Origin: Stutzerimonas stutzeri RCH2
GTDB lineage: Bacteria > Pseudomonadota > Gammaproteobacteria > Pseudomonadales > Pseudomonadaceae
Length of the DNA: 64,000 nt
Direction of reading: 5' to 3'
Assembly: GCF_000327065.1 (NCBI RefSeq)
Contig: NC_019936.1
Location: 3,996,001 to 4,060,000, forward strand
Made by a program: the position numbers and the translations under genes. The notes below the pieces were generated by a model, which was not told the DNA's origin, ran no database searches, and worked only from the letters and a program-made list of their open reading frames with translations. Below are positions 54,552 through 62,950 of this stretch, piece by piece. The stretch's first letter is position 1; each line of letters begins with the position of its first letter.

Positions 54552-55046
54552 ATGACCCATCCTGCCCTGCCCCGCATCACGCTCGTATTTGCACTCATTG
54601 CCGGCTCGATCGGCGCGCCGCTGCACGCTGCCGACCTGATGGATAACGGCGACCTTTCGCCGGTCGGCATTTCGAGCGCGGTTTCCGCTGCGCAGCGGGC
54701 GGTCCCGCTGTCCTCCTCACAGGCGGCCTATGTGCAGCAGATGGGCCAAGGCAACCTGGCCGACCTGCGCCAGAGCGGCCAGGCCCTGAATGCCCAGATA
54801 CTGCAGCAGGGTTCGGACCAGGAAGCCTTCATCCTTCAGCACGGCGACAATCTGCTGGCCATCGTCGAACAGGTCGGCCAGGGCAACTTCGCCGACATCC
54901 GCCAGACCGGCAGCGACAACCAGGCCAGCATCAGCCAGTACGGCGCCTATAACGACGCACGCATCGAACAGACCGGGAGCGGGCTGCGCAGCACCGTCAC
55001 CCAGTTCGGCATCGGCCAGCAGATCAACATCGTGCAGGGTCGATAA
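54552..55046 (+). CDS. csgB: Curlin minor subunit-like protein (CsgB-like)
   Basis: A 164-aa secreted protein; start MTHPALPRITLVFALIAGSI with signal peptide ending PLHAAD. The mature part has five curlin repeats of about 22 aa with the pattern I-x-Q-x-G-x-x-N-x-A-x-I-x-Q. Examples are QQMGQGNLADLRQSGQ, VGQGNFADIRQTGSDNQASI and YGAYNDARIEQTGSG. The position before the longer curlin gene and the ending INIVQGR suggest the nucleator. The ribosome site is weak; an ATG 20 codons upstream is an alternative start. Confidence 0.85.
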   Translation: MTHPALPRITLVFALIAGSIGAPLHAADLMDNGDLSPVGISSAVSAAQRAVPLSSSQAAYVQQMGQGNLADLRQSGQALNAQILQQGSDQEAFILQHGDNLLAIVEQVGQGNFADIRQTGSDNQASISQYGAYNDARIEQTGSGLRSTVTQFGIGQQINIVQGR

Positions 55047-55070
55047 CCGCCAGGGACCAAGGAGAAACAC

Positions 55071-55952
55071 ATGTTCAAGCCCGTCGCGATAGCCAGCTTG
55101 CTTGCCCTCGGCGCCACCCAGGCCTTGGCCGAGAACAGCATCGAACTGGAGCAACGTGGCGCGGACAACGTTGCCGAGCTGCAACAGCTCGGTCTGGTCG
55201 AATCCAGCACAATCGATGTCAGCCAGATCGGCAACCTCAATGAGGCCAGCGTCACCCAGGTCGGCGAGGCCTACTTCAAGGTCGCCAACCTCCAGCAGAT
55301 CGGCAATGCAAACCTCGCCACGGTCGAGCAGACCGGACGCACCAGTACCCTGAACGCCAGCAGCGTCGGCAACGGCAACCGGATCGATGCCAGCCAGACC
55401 AGCTTCGTCAGCGCCCAGGTCGATCAGCGTGGCGACGACAACCAGCTGACCTTCCGCCAGGAGGGCTTCTTCGAAGGCGCCCAGCTGAGCGTGTCCCAGG
55501 ACGGCCTGGGCAACATGGCCGATATTTTTCAGGGCGACGGCAATCGTATGACGCTCGCTCAGATCGGCAGCTACAACACGGCGGATATCCACCAGAGCGA
55601 CTACCACAACGAGCTGGACTTCACCCAGAACGGCGACAGCAACCGACTGACGGTCGAACAGAACGGTTTCGGCGGCCGCATCAGCGGTTCGTCGACCGGC
55701 AGTGGCAACAGCGTCGACATCGCACAGCGCTTCATGTCCAACCAGGCCACGGTAATCCAGAACGGCAACGACAACCTGGCGAGCATCGAGCAGGGTAACT
55801 ACAGCCATCAGGCAACCATCACGCAGATGGGCAGCGCCAACGAGGCGATCATTCGCCAGAGTCTGCCGACCAACGATTACACCCGTTTGCCGAGCGCCGC
55901 AGCGATCCACCAGAGCGGCATCGGCAACAGCGCGACCATCGTCCAGCAGTAA
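55071..55952 (+). CDS. csgA: Curlin major subunit-like protein (CsgA-like), about 12 repeats
   Basis: A 293-aa amyloid subunit with signal peptide MFKPVAIASLLALGATQALA. I count about 12 curlin-type repeats of 22-23 aa, for example QIGNLNEASVTQVGEAYFKV, QDGLGNMADIFQGDGNRMTL, NGNDNLASIEQGNYSHQATI and SGIGNSATIVQQ at the end. E. coli CsgA has five repeats in 151 aa, so this one is about twice as long. AAGGAGAAACAC precedes the ATG and csgB ends 24 bp upstream. Several repeats have lost the second Gln or Asn. Confidence 0.88.
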   Translation: MFKPVAIASLLALGATQALAENSIELEQRGADNVAELQQLGLVESSTIDVSQIGNLNEASVTQVGEAYFKVANLQQIGNANLATVEQTGRTSTLNASSVGNGNRIDASQTSFVSAQVDQRGDDNQLTFRQEGFFEGAQLSVSQDGLGNMADIFQGDGNRMTLAQIGSYNTADIHQSDYHNELDFTQNGDSNRLTVEQNGFGGRISGSSTGSGNSVDIAQRFMSNQATVIQNGNDNLASIEQGNYSHQATITQMGSANEAIIRQSLPTNDYTRLPSAAAIHQSGIGNSATIVQQ

Positions 55953-56000
55953 CCCAGCGCCCACTCCAGCCACGGACCGGCTTCAACGGAAACAGAACGG

Positions 56001-56393
56001 ATGCTGACCATGACCCTCGCCACCTGGCTGCTCGCCGCCGCCGCACCAACTGACGCGGCGGTAAATGCCAGCCTCGACCTGCAACCCGTCGCGGACGATC
56101 GGCTGTCCCTGGCCCTGTGCTTCAAGGGCAGCGGCCAGCAGGTCCGCTTCCGCCTCAAGGTCCGCTCCAGCGGCAAGGCTGGCAGTGCCCAGACTGCGCA
56201 GAGCGGCACGCTGATCGCCAGCCCCACGGAGCAATGCCCGCTGAACAACCGGCTCGGCATCGCGGACGACACCCGTGTCGAGGCCGAGCTGCAGTGGTGG
56301 ATCGACGACGCCGAGCAGCCGCCGATGCTGCGCAGCTACCCATCAGATGAGGTCGAGGTGGACGATAACGACGGGCCACAGCAGATCGCCTAA
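56001..56393 (+). CDS. CsgC/CsgH-like curli assembly factor
   Basis: A 130-aa protein with a short signal-like N-terminus (MTLATWLLAAAAPTDA). The mature part is strand-rich. It contains LKVRSSGKAGSAQTAQSGTL, similar in position and pattern to the SSGQSQTKQ segment of CsgC and to CsgH. Two cysteines (C40 and C79) could form a disulfide, as in CsgH. It is third after csgB and csgA, where csgC sits in E. coli. CsgC/H proteins block premature curlin aggregation in the periplasm. The start may be M1 or M4. Confidence 0.65.
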   Translation: MLTMTLATWLLAAAAPTDAAVNASLDLQPVADDRLSLALCFKGSGQQVRFRLKVRSSGKAGSAQTAQSGTLIASPTEQCPLNNRLGIADDTRVEAELQWWIDDAEQPPMLRSYPSDEVEVDDNDGPQQIA

Positions 56394-56431
56394 GCGCGTG
56401 CGCCGGACCAACGGTGGCGCATGGGCCAGTC

Positions 56432-56484
56432 GTTCAGCGCAGGTTCAGGCTGGGTTCAGGAAGGGTTCAGTGACAACCGTTCAG
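56432..56484 (+). promoter_or_regulatory. PhoP-box array upstream of oprH (five GTTCAG hexamers)
   Basis: GTTCAG occurs at 56432, 56443, 56454, 56465 and 56479. The first four are exactly 11 bp apart, the repeat distance of PhoP boxes (hexamer-N5-hexamer). A possible -10 CAGTAT is at 56497-56502, 12 bp past the fifth copy. It precedes oprH-phoP-phoQ, the known PhoP-autoregulated operon. Confidence 0.88.
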
Positions 56485-56527
56485 GCTAGGGGCCGTCAGT
56501 ATCCCGCTGCCTGAAAAGGAGTCACCG

Positions 56528-57133
56528 ATGAAAAAACTTAGCACTCTGGCCCTCGCCACCACCCTCGGCATCTTCAGCTTCGGCGCCCACGCCGCGGAGA
56601 ACTTCGCCGGTTTCACCTGGGGCAAAAGCACCGTCAACACCGACCGCTCCAGCTCGCTGAAGCAGAACATGGACGGCAAGAATCGCTTCGATGACGTGAT
56701 CAAGAACAGCGGCACCTGGGGCGTGCGCGCCGGTCAGATGACCGACGAAGGCCGCTACTACATGACCTATGAAAATGTCTCCGACGATTACGGCAGCAGC
56801 CTCAAGCTGCGTCAGCAGAACCTGATCGGCAGCTACGACATGTTCGTCCCGCTGGGCGACACCACTCGCCTGTTCGGCGGTGCCAGCGCCGGTCTGACCA
56901 AGCTGGAAAACGAGTCCAAGGGCTACACCCGTGACAGCGACATCGGCTACCTGGTCGGCCTGCAGGCCGGTATCCTGCAGAAGCTCGGCGACAACACCTC
57001 GGTCGAAGCCGGCTACCGCTACCTGCGCAGCAACGCCGGTACCGAAGTCTCCGAGCGTGGCGTCGGCAAGCTGGGCTCGATCGACGTACACAGCAGCAAG
57101 CAGGCCTATCTGGGTCTGAACTATCACTTCTGA
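56528..57133 (+). CDS. oprH: OprH-type outer-membrane protein H1
   Basis: A 201-aa beta-barrel with signal peptide MKKLSTLALATTLGIFSFGA (cleaved at AHAAE). It has OprH-like stretches FAGFTWGKSTVN, SGTWGVRAGQMTDEGRYYMT, KLRQQNLIGSYDMFVPLGD and GYLVGLQAGILQKLGDN, and ends in Phe (YLGLNYHF). OprH binds LPS and cross-bridges it when Mg2+ is low. It is the first gene of oprH-phoP-phoQ and has an AAAAGGAG ribosome site. Confidence 0.95.
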   Translation: MKKLSTLALATTLGIFSFGAHAAENFAGFTWGKSTVNTDRSSSLKQNMDGKNRFDDVIKNSGTWGVRAGQMTDEGRYYMTYENVSDDYGSSLKLRQQNLIGSYDMFVPLGDTTRLFGGASAGLTKLENESKGYTRDSDIGYLVGLQAGILQKLGDNTSVEAGYRYLRSNAGTEVSERGVGKLGSIDVHSSKQAYLGLNYHF

Positions 57134-57160
57134 TGGCCTTACGCTGACAGAACGTTGAAC

Positions 57161-57185
57161 AACGGCCGGGCATTGCCCGGCCGTT
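57161..57185 (+). terminator. Intercistronic hairpin between oprH and phoP
   Basis: AACGGCCGGGC (57161-57171) pairs with GCCCGGCCGTT (57175-57185) with a 3-nt loop, then TGCCC. It lies 28 bp past the oprH stop and 19 bp before phoP. It may be a partial terminator giving more oprH than phoPQ mRNA, or an RNA-stability hairpin. Confidence 0.7.
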
Positions 57186-57203
57186 TGCCCAGGGAGCAGA
57201 AAA

Positions 57204-57881
57204 ATGAAAGTGCTGGTGGTGGAAGACGAGGCGCTGCTGCGCCACCACTTGCTGACGCGGCTCGGTGAAAGCGGGCATATCGTCGATGCCGTGCCCAACG
57301 CCGAAGAAGCGCTGTATCAGACCCACGAATTCAATCACGACCTTGCCGTCATCGATCTCGGCCTGCCAGGTATCAGCGGGCTGGACCTGATCCGCCAGCT
57401 GCGCAGCCGCGGCAAGGTCTTCCCCATTCTTATCCTCACCGCCCGCGGCAACTGGCAGGACAAGGTCGAAGGCCTGGCCGCCGGCGCCGACGACTATGTG
57501 GTCAAGCCGTTCCAGTTCGAGGAATTGGAAGCCCGGCTGAACGCGCTGCTGCGCCGCTCCAGCGGCTTCACCCAGGCCACCATCGAAGCCGGCCCGCTGC
57601 TGCTTGATCTCAATCGCAAGCAGGCCATGGCCAATGGCGAGCCGCTGGCGCTGACCGCTTATGAATATCGCATTCTCGAATACCTGATGCGTCATCAGCA
57701 GCAGGTGGTGGCCAAGGAGCGGTTGATGGAGCAGCTCTACAGCGGCGACGAGGAGCGCGATCCGAACGTGATCGAGGTACTCGTCGGGCGGCTGCGGCGC
57801 AAGCTCGAAGCGCAGTGCGCGATGAAGCCCATCGAAACCGTGCGCGGGCTCGGCTATCTGTTCACCGAGCGCTGCCGATGA
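57204..57881 (+). CDS. phoP: Response regulator PhoP
   Basis: A 225-aa OmpR-type regulator. The receiver has E7/D8, the phospho-acceptor D51 (LAVIDLGLPGISG) and K in VVKPFQFEEL. The DNA-binding domain shows LTAYEYRILEYLMRHQQQVV, VIEVLVGRLRRKLEAQ and VRGLGYLFTERCR. It is near identical in pattern to P. aeruginosa PhoP (PA1179). It should bind the GTTCAG array upstream of oprH. Its stop overlaps the phoQ start by 4 nt. Confidence 0.97.
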   Translation: MKVLVVEDEALLRHHLLTRLGESGHIVDAVPNAEEALYQTHEFNHDLAVIDLGLPGISGLDLIRQLRSRGKVFPILILTARGNWQDKVEGLAAGADDYVVKPFQFEELEARLNALLRRSSGFTQATIEAGPLLLDLNRKQAMANGEPLALTAYEYRILEYLMRHQQQVVAKERLMEQLYSGDEERDPNVIEVLVGRLRRKLEAQCAMKPIETVRGLGYLFTERCR

Positions 57882-59275
57882 GTCGACGCTGGCGCCGCCT
57901 CCAGGCGCGCGCTCGCAATCGACTGACCGGCGCGATGTCGCTGCGCCTGCGGCTGATGTTTGGCGCGGCGAGCCTTGCCGTGCTGTTCATGTTGGCCCTG
58001 CTACCGGCGCTGCAAGGCGCGTTTAGTCTTTCCTTCGAAAAAGTCATCGAACAGCGCCTGGCCGCCGATGCCAGCACGCTGATCACCGCCGCCCAGGTCG
58101 AAGGCGGCCGACTGCAGATGCCCGAGCGCCTGCCGGACGAGGAATTCGACCTGCCAGATGCACAGCTGCTCGGCTTCATCTACGACCGCCGCGGCGAGCT
58201 GGTCTGGCATTCGCGCTCGGCCGCCGACGAGCGCATCGACTATCGTCCGCGTTACGAGGGTGGCAGCACCGAATTCCTCCGCGTACGCGATGCGGACGGG
58301 ATGGAGTACTTCGTCTATGACGTCGAGCTGCAGCTGGCTGGCAGCCGCGACAACGCCTTCAGCTTCGTCACCATGCAGCCGACCAGCGAGTACCTGAGCC
58401 TGTTCGATGAATTTCGCCGGCAACTCTATCTGTGGCTGGGCAGTGGTTTGCTGGTGCTGCTGGCCCTGCTCTGGCTCGGCCTGACCTGGGGCTTCCGTAC
58501 GCTCAAGCGGGTCAGCGCCGAACTCGACCAGGTCGAAGCCAGCCAGCGCGAACGACTGAGCGATGACCACCCGCGCGAACTGCTGCGCCTGACCCGCTCG
58601 CTGAACCGCCTGCTGGACAGCGAACGGCGCCAGCGCGAGCAGTACCGCAACTCGTTGGGCGACCTCGCACACAGTCTGAAAACACCGCTCAGCGTGCTGC
58701 AGGGCGTCGGCGAAACCCTTGCGGCGCAGGCACAGAGCCGCGAGCAGGCGCAGGTGATGCAGGCGCAGATCGAACGCATGAGCCAGCAGATCGGCTATCA
58801 GCTGCAGCGCGCCAGTCTCGGCAAGAGCGGTCTGGTGCGTCACCGGGTCCAGCTGCGGCCATTGCTCGACAGCCTGTGCAGCACCCTGGACAAGGTCTAT
58901 CGCGATAAACACGTGCAGGTCGACATGCAGCTCGCCGAGTCCTGCCTGGTGCCGATGGAACAGGGTGCGCTGATGGAGCTGCTCGGCAACCTGCTGGAAA
59001 ACGCCTATCGGCTCTGCCTCGGCCAGATCCGCATCAGCGCCCTGCCCGATGGCGACAACCTGCTCCTGCTGGTGGAGGACGACGGCCCTGGCGTACCGGT
59101 CGACCAGCGCGCACGGATCATCCGCCGCGGTGAACGCCTCGACGGCCAGCACCCCGGCCAGGGCATCGGCCTGGCGGTGGTCAAGGACATCCTCGACAGC
59201 TACGGCGGCGAGCTCAGCCTCGGCGAGTCGCAGCTTGGCGGTGCAGCGTTTCAGATTCGCCTGCGCGCCGACTGA
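57878..59275 (+). CDS. phoQ: Sensor histidine kinase PhoQ
   Basis: A 465-aa kinase from ATG 57878, overlapping phoP (ATGA). The first membrane helix is at about 20-45 (LMFGAASLAVLFMLALLPAL). A periplasmic sensor of about 145 aa rich in Asp/Glu follows, then a second helix (LYLWLGSGLLVLLALLWLGL) and a HAMP region. The H-box is SLGDLAHSLKTPLSVLQG. The ATPase boxes are LLGNLLENAYRLCLG, EDDGPGVPVD and GQGIGLAVVKDILDSYGG. It responds to Mg2+ and cationic peptides in Pseudomonas. Confidence 0.96.
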   Translation: MSRRWRRLQARARNRLTGAMSLRLRLMFGAASLAVLFMLALLPALQGAFSLSFEKVIEQRLAADASTLITAAQVEGGRLQMPERLPDEEFDLPDAQLLGFIYDRRGELVWHSRSAADERIDYRPRYEGGSTEFLRVRDADGMEYFVYDVELQLAGSRDNAFSFVTMQPTSEYLSLFDEFRRQLYLWLGSGLLVLLALLWLGLTWGFRTLKRVSAELDQVEASQRERLSDDHPRELLRLTRSLNRLLDSERRQREQYRNSLGDLAHSLKTPLSVLQGVGETLAAQAQSREQAQVMQAQIERMSQQIGYQLQRASLGKSGLVRHRVQLRPLLDSLCSTLDKVYRDKHVQVDMQLAESCLVPMEQGALMELLGNLLENAYRLCLGQIRISALPDGDNLLLLVEDDGPGVPVDQRARIIRRGERLDGQHPGQGIGLAVVKDILDSYGGELSLGESQLGGAAFQIRLRAD

Positions 59276-59351
59276 GCGAACGGCACTCCCGTTGCCTCCC
59301 GGCCGCTGCTAGAGTTCGCTGCCGAGCCACCTGCAGCCCTACGGAGCGCGC

Positions 59352-59795
59352 ATGTCACTGGATGACCGCAAGAAACTCGTCCGCCAGCATATCGACCTGA
59401 CCTGGAATCGCGGGCATCTGGCGCTCGCCGAGCACCTGCACAGCAAGGATTTTCTCTACAAGAGCTCGTTTATCGGCCGGCCGCTGGTCAGCGCTGAGTT
59501 CCTCGACATGGTTCGGCAGATTCGCCACGCCATGCCAGAGCTGGAAGTGGTCGTTGAGGAGTGCATCGCCGAAGGCAACCGCGTGGTCACCTGGAGCACG
59601 CTGATTGGCACCATCGAACATTCCGCATTTGGCTATCCGCCCAGCGACAAGGTGCTGAGCATTTCCGCCATGGCCTTCTGGAGCATCACGCCGACGCAGC
59701 AGGTGCAGGAGATCTGCACCATGTTCGACATGGAAAGCTTCCGTGCCCAGCTGGGGCTGGATACCCGGCCCTACGCCGAAAAATCCCAGCCCTGA
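59352..59795 (+). CDS. SnoaL-like / ester cyclase family protein
   Basis: A 147-aa cytosolic protein with the cystatin-like cone fold typical of SnoaL/NTF2-like proteins. Characteristic stretches are VRQHIDLTWNRGHLALAEHL, FLDMVRQIRHAMPELEVVVE and GNRVVTWSTLIGTIEHSAFG, ending in ITPTQQVQEICTMFDM. The family includes polyketide cyclases but most bacterial members are uncharacterised. It is convergent with the antiporter-subunit genes. Confidence 0.8.
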   Translation: MSLDDRKKLVRQHIDLTWNRGHLALAEHLHSKDFLYKSSFIGRPLVSAEFLDMVRQIRHAMPELEVVVEECIAEGNRVVTWSTLIGTIEHSAFGYPPSDKVLSISAMAFWSITPTQQVQEICTMFDMESFRAQLGLDTRPYAEKSQP

Positions 59796-59807
59796 GCCAG
59801 CAGCGGT

Positions 59808-61457
59808 TCACCAGAGCCAGCCAAGCCAGAGCAGCGCCACCAGCAGCCAGGCACTGAGTGTCAGTGCACCGCGCTCCCATTGCCGATTCCAGCGTCGCTC
59901 GCGCTGACGCCAGCGATTGCGCTTGAGGTGGATCGCGGGAACAGGCAGCGGCGGCTGGCGCAGCACCCGGGTGACATATAGCGATCCCCACAGCGCCGGA
60001 TTCGGCAACCTGGCCAGGCGTGGCGGCACTCGCCAGCCACGGTGCAGCGCCCACCCGGTCAGCGTCAGAGCAGCCAGCAGCGGCCAAAGCGCTGCCCATA
60101 AGCCAGCCGGATAGAGGCCGTCCAGCAGGGGTTCACGCAGCGCCGGCCAGAGCCAGGGCAGCAGCAGCGATGCCACGCTGAGCGCCGCCCACGGCAGCCA
60201 TTGACCGGCCGGCGGGCGGGCGCTGGCATGTTGCTGATCGCGCCACATCAGCCAGAGTGCACGCAACAGCAGCAGCGCGGTGGCGAAGCTGGCCAGCGTC
60301 AGCCAGGGCGCCCAGGCGGCGAAGGCGCTGTCATGCCAGGCGTCCTTGAGCAGGTACTTCACCGCCGCGCCGCTGCTCAGCGGCGCGCCCATGATCGCCA
60401 GCGCGGGCACGAGCAGCAGAAGCCAGGCCAGCCGTGGCAGACGCCCTTCGTGGACCATTCCCGCCGCGAGAAATAGCGCGCCCTTGGCCAGGCCGTGATG
60501 CACGCCGAACAGCAGTAGCACCGCGAGCAGCGCGGCCGATGGCTCCTCCAGGCTCCAGGCCAGCGCCAGAATCATCAGCATCCAGCCCATCTGGCTCACC
60601 GAAGAATAGGCCAGCACCGCCTTCGACTTGCCCGCACACAGCCCCAACGCAGCCGCATAGAACGCGCCGAAAATCCCGGCGACCAGCAGCGGCGTGCTCC
60701 AGGCCGTCAGCGTCGGATCGGCCTCCGGTACGCAACGCCAGATACCGAGGATGCCCGCCTTGAGCATCGCCCCGGAGAGCACCGCACTGGCCGGCGCCGG
60801 TGCCTCCGGATGGGCCAGCGGCAGCCAGACGTGCAGCGGCCAGAAGCCAGCCTTCAGGCCAAGGCCGAGTAGCAGTAAGGCGAGGGTCAGATGGTCGATC
60901 GGTTGCGCCTGCCAGCTGGCGAAGTCGAAGGCCTGGCCGGCGGCATGGGTGCGCAACAGCAGCCCGGCGAGCAACAGCATCTCGCCGCAGATCGCCAGCT
61001 GCAGATACAAGCGCCCCGCTCGCCGTGGCCCCGGCCCGCCGCGGTGCACGATCAGCCCGTAGGCCGACAGGCTCATGGCACTGAAGCCGAGGTAGAAACT
61101 CAGCGCGTCGGTGGCGACGATCAGCAACAGATTGCCGGCCAGCGCCAGCTGCCAGAACGCCCAGAAGCGCAACCGACGCGGGTCCCGGCGCAGGCTGCTA
61201 TTGGCAAAAACCGCTGCGCAGCCCCAGAGCACGGCGGTAAAACCCAGCCAGGCGCGGGTCAGCGTGTCGTCGGCGCCCCAGCGCACTCCTTCCCACAGCC
61301 AGGGCAGCTCCAGTGCCGGCTGTGATTGCAGCGCCGCCAGCAGCGCCGGCACACACGCCAGCCACAGCCATGGCAGGCAACGCTCGCGCAGCCACAGCAG
61401 CAACGCGCCGCCAAGCAACGGTGCGAAGGGCACCAGCAACCACAGCCAGGCGCTCAT
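59808..61457 (-). CDS. NuoL/M/N (MrpD)-like proton-transporting subunit, variant lacking the TM5 Glu
   Basis: A 549-aa polytopic protein from start MSAWLWLLVPFAPLLGGALL, overlapping the stop of the preceding gene by 4 nt. The proton-antiporter core is clear. The TM7 Lys is in LGLKAGFWPLHVWLPLAHPE, and later segments include LAYSSVSQMGWMLMILAL and HHGLAKGALFLAAGM. Where paralogues have the TM5 Glu, this one has Ser126 (FYLGFSAMSLSAYGLIVHRG). A Trp/Arg-rich cytoplasmic tail follows about residue 500. It is the last gene of the trio. Confidence 0.85.
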   Translation of the reverse strand: MSAWLWLLVPFAPLLGGALLLWLRERCLPWLWLACVPALLAALQSQPALELPWLWEGVRWGADDTLTRAWLGFTAVLWGCAAVFANSSLRRDPRRLRFWAFWQLALAGNLLLIVATDALSFYLGFSAMSLSAYGLIVHRGGPGPRRAGRLYLQLAICGEMLLLAGLLLRTHAAGQAFDFASWQAQPIDHLTLALLLLGLGLKAGFWPLHVWLPLAHPEAPAPASAVLSGAMLKAGILGIWRCVPEADPTLTAWSTPLLVAGIFGAFYAAALGLCAGKSKAVLAYSSVSQMGWMLMILALAWSLEEPSAALLAVLLLFGVHHGLAKGALFLAAGMVHEGRLPRLAWLLLLVPALAIMGAPLSSGAAVKYLLKDAWHDSAFAAWAPWLTLASFATALLLLRALWLMWRDQQHASARPPAGQWLPWAALSVASLLLPWLWPALREPLLDGLYPAGLWAALWPLLAALTLTGWALHRGWRVPPRLARLPNPALWGSLYVTRVLRQPPLPVPAIHLKRNRWRQRERRWNRQWERGALTLSAWLLVALLWLGWLW

Positions 61458-62950
61458 ATGGCGAACTCCCGCTCGACGATCAGCTGGCTCCAGCCCAGCG
61501 GGCTCAGCGCCGTCGCCGCCAACAGGCCAACCAGCAGCGACAGCAGCGCGGTAATCACCGGCGGCAGCAGCAACATCCAGTGGGTCTCGAAGCGCTCCTC
61601 GGCCCAACGATTCTCATGCCAGTCGGCCGGCTCGGCGAACCAGCCGCGCCAGAGCAGCGGCAGGAAATAGGCCGCGTTGAGCAGCGCCGAGCCGAGCAGC
61701 ACCAGCAGCACCCAGTCCTGACCGACTTCCAGCGCGCCGAGGCCGAGCGTCCATTTGCTGATAAAGCCGGCAATCGGCGGAATGCCGATCATGCCCAGCG
61801 CGCCGATGGAAAAGGCCGTCATGGTCCAGGGCATGCGCCGGCCGACGCCGTCCATCTCGCGGATGCGGTGAATCCCCAAGGTTTCGGCGAAGTTGCCCGC
61901 GCAGTAGAACAGCGTGACCTTCATCAGCCCCTGATGCACCAGATGCACCAGCCCGCCCACCGCAGCGATCGGCCCGAGCAGCGCGACGCCAAGCGTCACG
62001 TACGACACCTGGCTGATGGTCGAGTAGGCCAGACGCTTCTTCAGCTCCTGCTGCTGCAAGGCGCGCAACGAGCCATAGAGGATGGTCGCCGCGGCCAGCC
62101 AGAGCAGCGGCTTGGTGAGATCCAACTGCGTCAGCGCCTCGGCGCCGAACACGTCGTAGACCACCCGCACGATGCCGAACGCCCCCGCCTTCACCACCGC
62201 AACCGCATGCAGCAACGCACTGACCGGCGCCGGCGCAACCATCGCCTGCGGCAGCCAACCATGCAATGGAATCAGCGCGGCCTTCACGCCGAGGCCGAGA
62301 ATCAGCAACGCAAAGGCTACCCGCAGTCCGACGTCATGCTCGCCGACCTGCTCCAACAGATAGCCGGCGGCCTGGAAATCCGGTGTGCCGGCCAGGCTAT
62401 GCAGCAGCGCCACGCCCATCAACACCAGGGTGCCGCCACCCACCGTATACGCCAGGTAGACCCGCCCGGCCCGCAGCGACTCGGGCGTACCGCGATGCAC
62501 CACCAGCGGAAAGGTGGCCAGGGTCAGCAGCTCGTAGAACAGCAGGAAGCTGACCAGGTTGCCGGCCAGCGCCAGGCCCACGGTGGCGCTGACGCACAGG
62601 CTGAAGTAACCGAAGAAGCGTGAGCGCAGCGGCGAATCTTCCAGATAGCCGATGGCGTAGATCGTCGTCAGCGCCCAGAGCAGCGACGACAGCGCAACGA
62701 ACAGCAGTGCCAGGGCATCGGCCTGCAGCACCAGCGGCGCGCCCGGCAGCAGCGGCACGCTGAAGCGGTACTCGCTGCCCTGGCTGACGCCGTAGAGCAT
62801 GCCGCCGACCAGCAGCAGCTTGAGCGTTACGCCGAGCAGGTTGAGCGTCACGCGCAGACGCTGCTGATCCTCGCGCAGGGCGAAGATCACCAGGCCCGGC
62901 AGCAGCGAGCTGAGCACGATGCCGAGCGGCAGCAGGCCGTGCCAGTTCAT
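61454..62950 (-). CDS. NuoM/MrpD-like proton antiporter subunit
   Basis: A 498-aa protein from start MNWHGLLPLGIVLSSLLPGL, overlapping both neighbours by 4 nt. The TM5 Glu140 (SFLLFYELLTLATFPLVVHR) and TM7 Lys (ILGLGVKAALIPLHGWLPQA) are both present, as is the KKRLAYSTISQVSYVTLGVA segment. This subunit thus keeps the residues needed for proton translocation. It could belong to a cation:proton antiporter or to a NADH-dehydrogenase-like or carbon-uptake complex. Confidence 0.88.
   Translation of the reverse strand: MNWHGLLPLGIVLSSLLPGLVIFALREDQQRLRVTLNLLGVTLKLLLVGGMLYGVSQGSEYRFSVPLLPGAPLVLQADALALLFVALSSLLWALTTIYAIGYLEDSPLRSRFFGYFSLCVSATVGLALAGNLVSFLLFYELLTLATFPLVVHRGTPESLRAGRVYLAYTVGGGTLVLMGVALLHSLAGTPDFQAAGYLLEQVGEHDVGLRVAFALLILGLGVKAALIPLHGWLPQAMVAPAPVSALLHAVAVVKAGAFGIVRVVYDVFGAEALTQLDLTKPLLWLAAATILYGSLRALQQQELKKRLAYSTISQVSYVTLGVALLGPIAAVGGLVHLVHQGLMKVTLFYCAGNFAETLGIHRIREMDGVGRRMPWTMTAFSIGALGMIGIPPIAGFISKWTLGLGALEVGQDWVLLVLLGSALLNAAYFLPLLWRGWFAEPADWHENRWAEERFETHWMLLLPPVITALLSLLVGLLAATALSPLGWSQLIVEREFAI

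Noticed and set aside
54552..55952. Possible repeat array (CRISPR-like or tandem DNA repeat)
   Set aside because: The periodicity is at protein level (22-23 residue curlin repeats); the DNA copies differ too much for a CRISPR or satellite.
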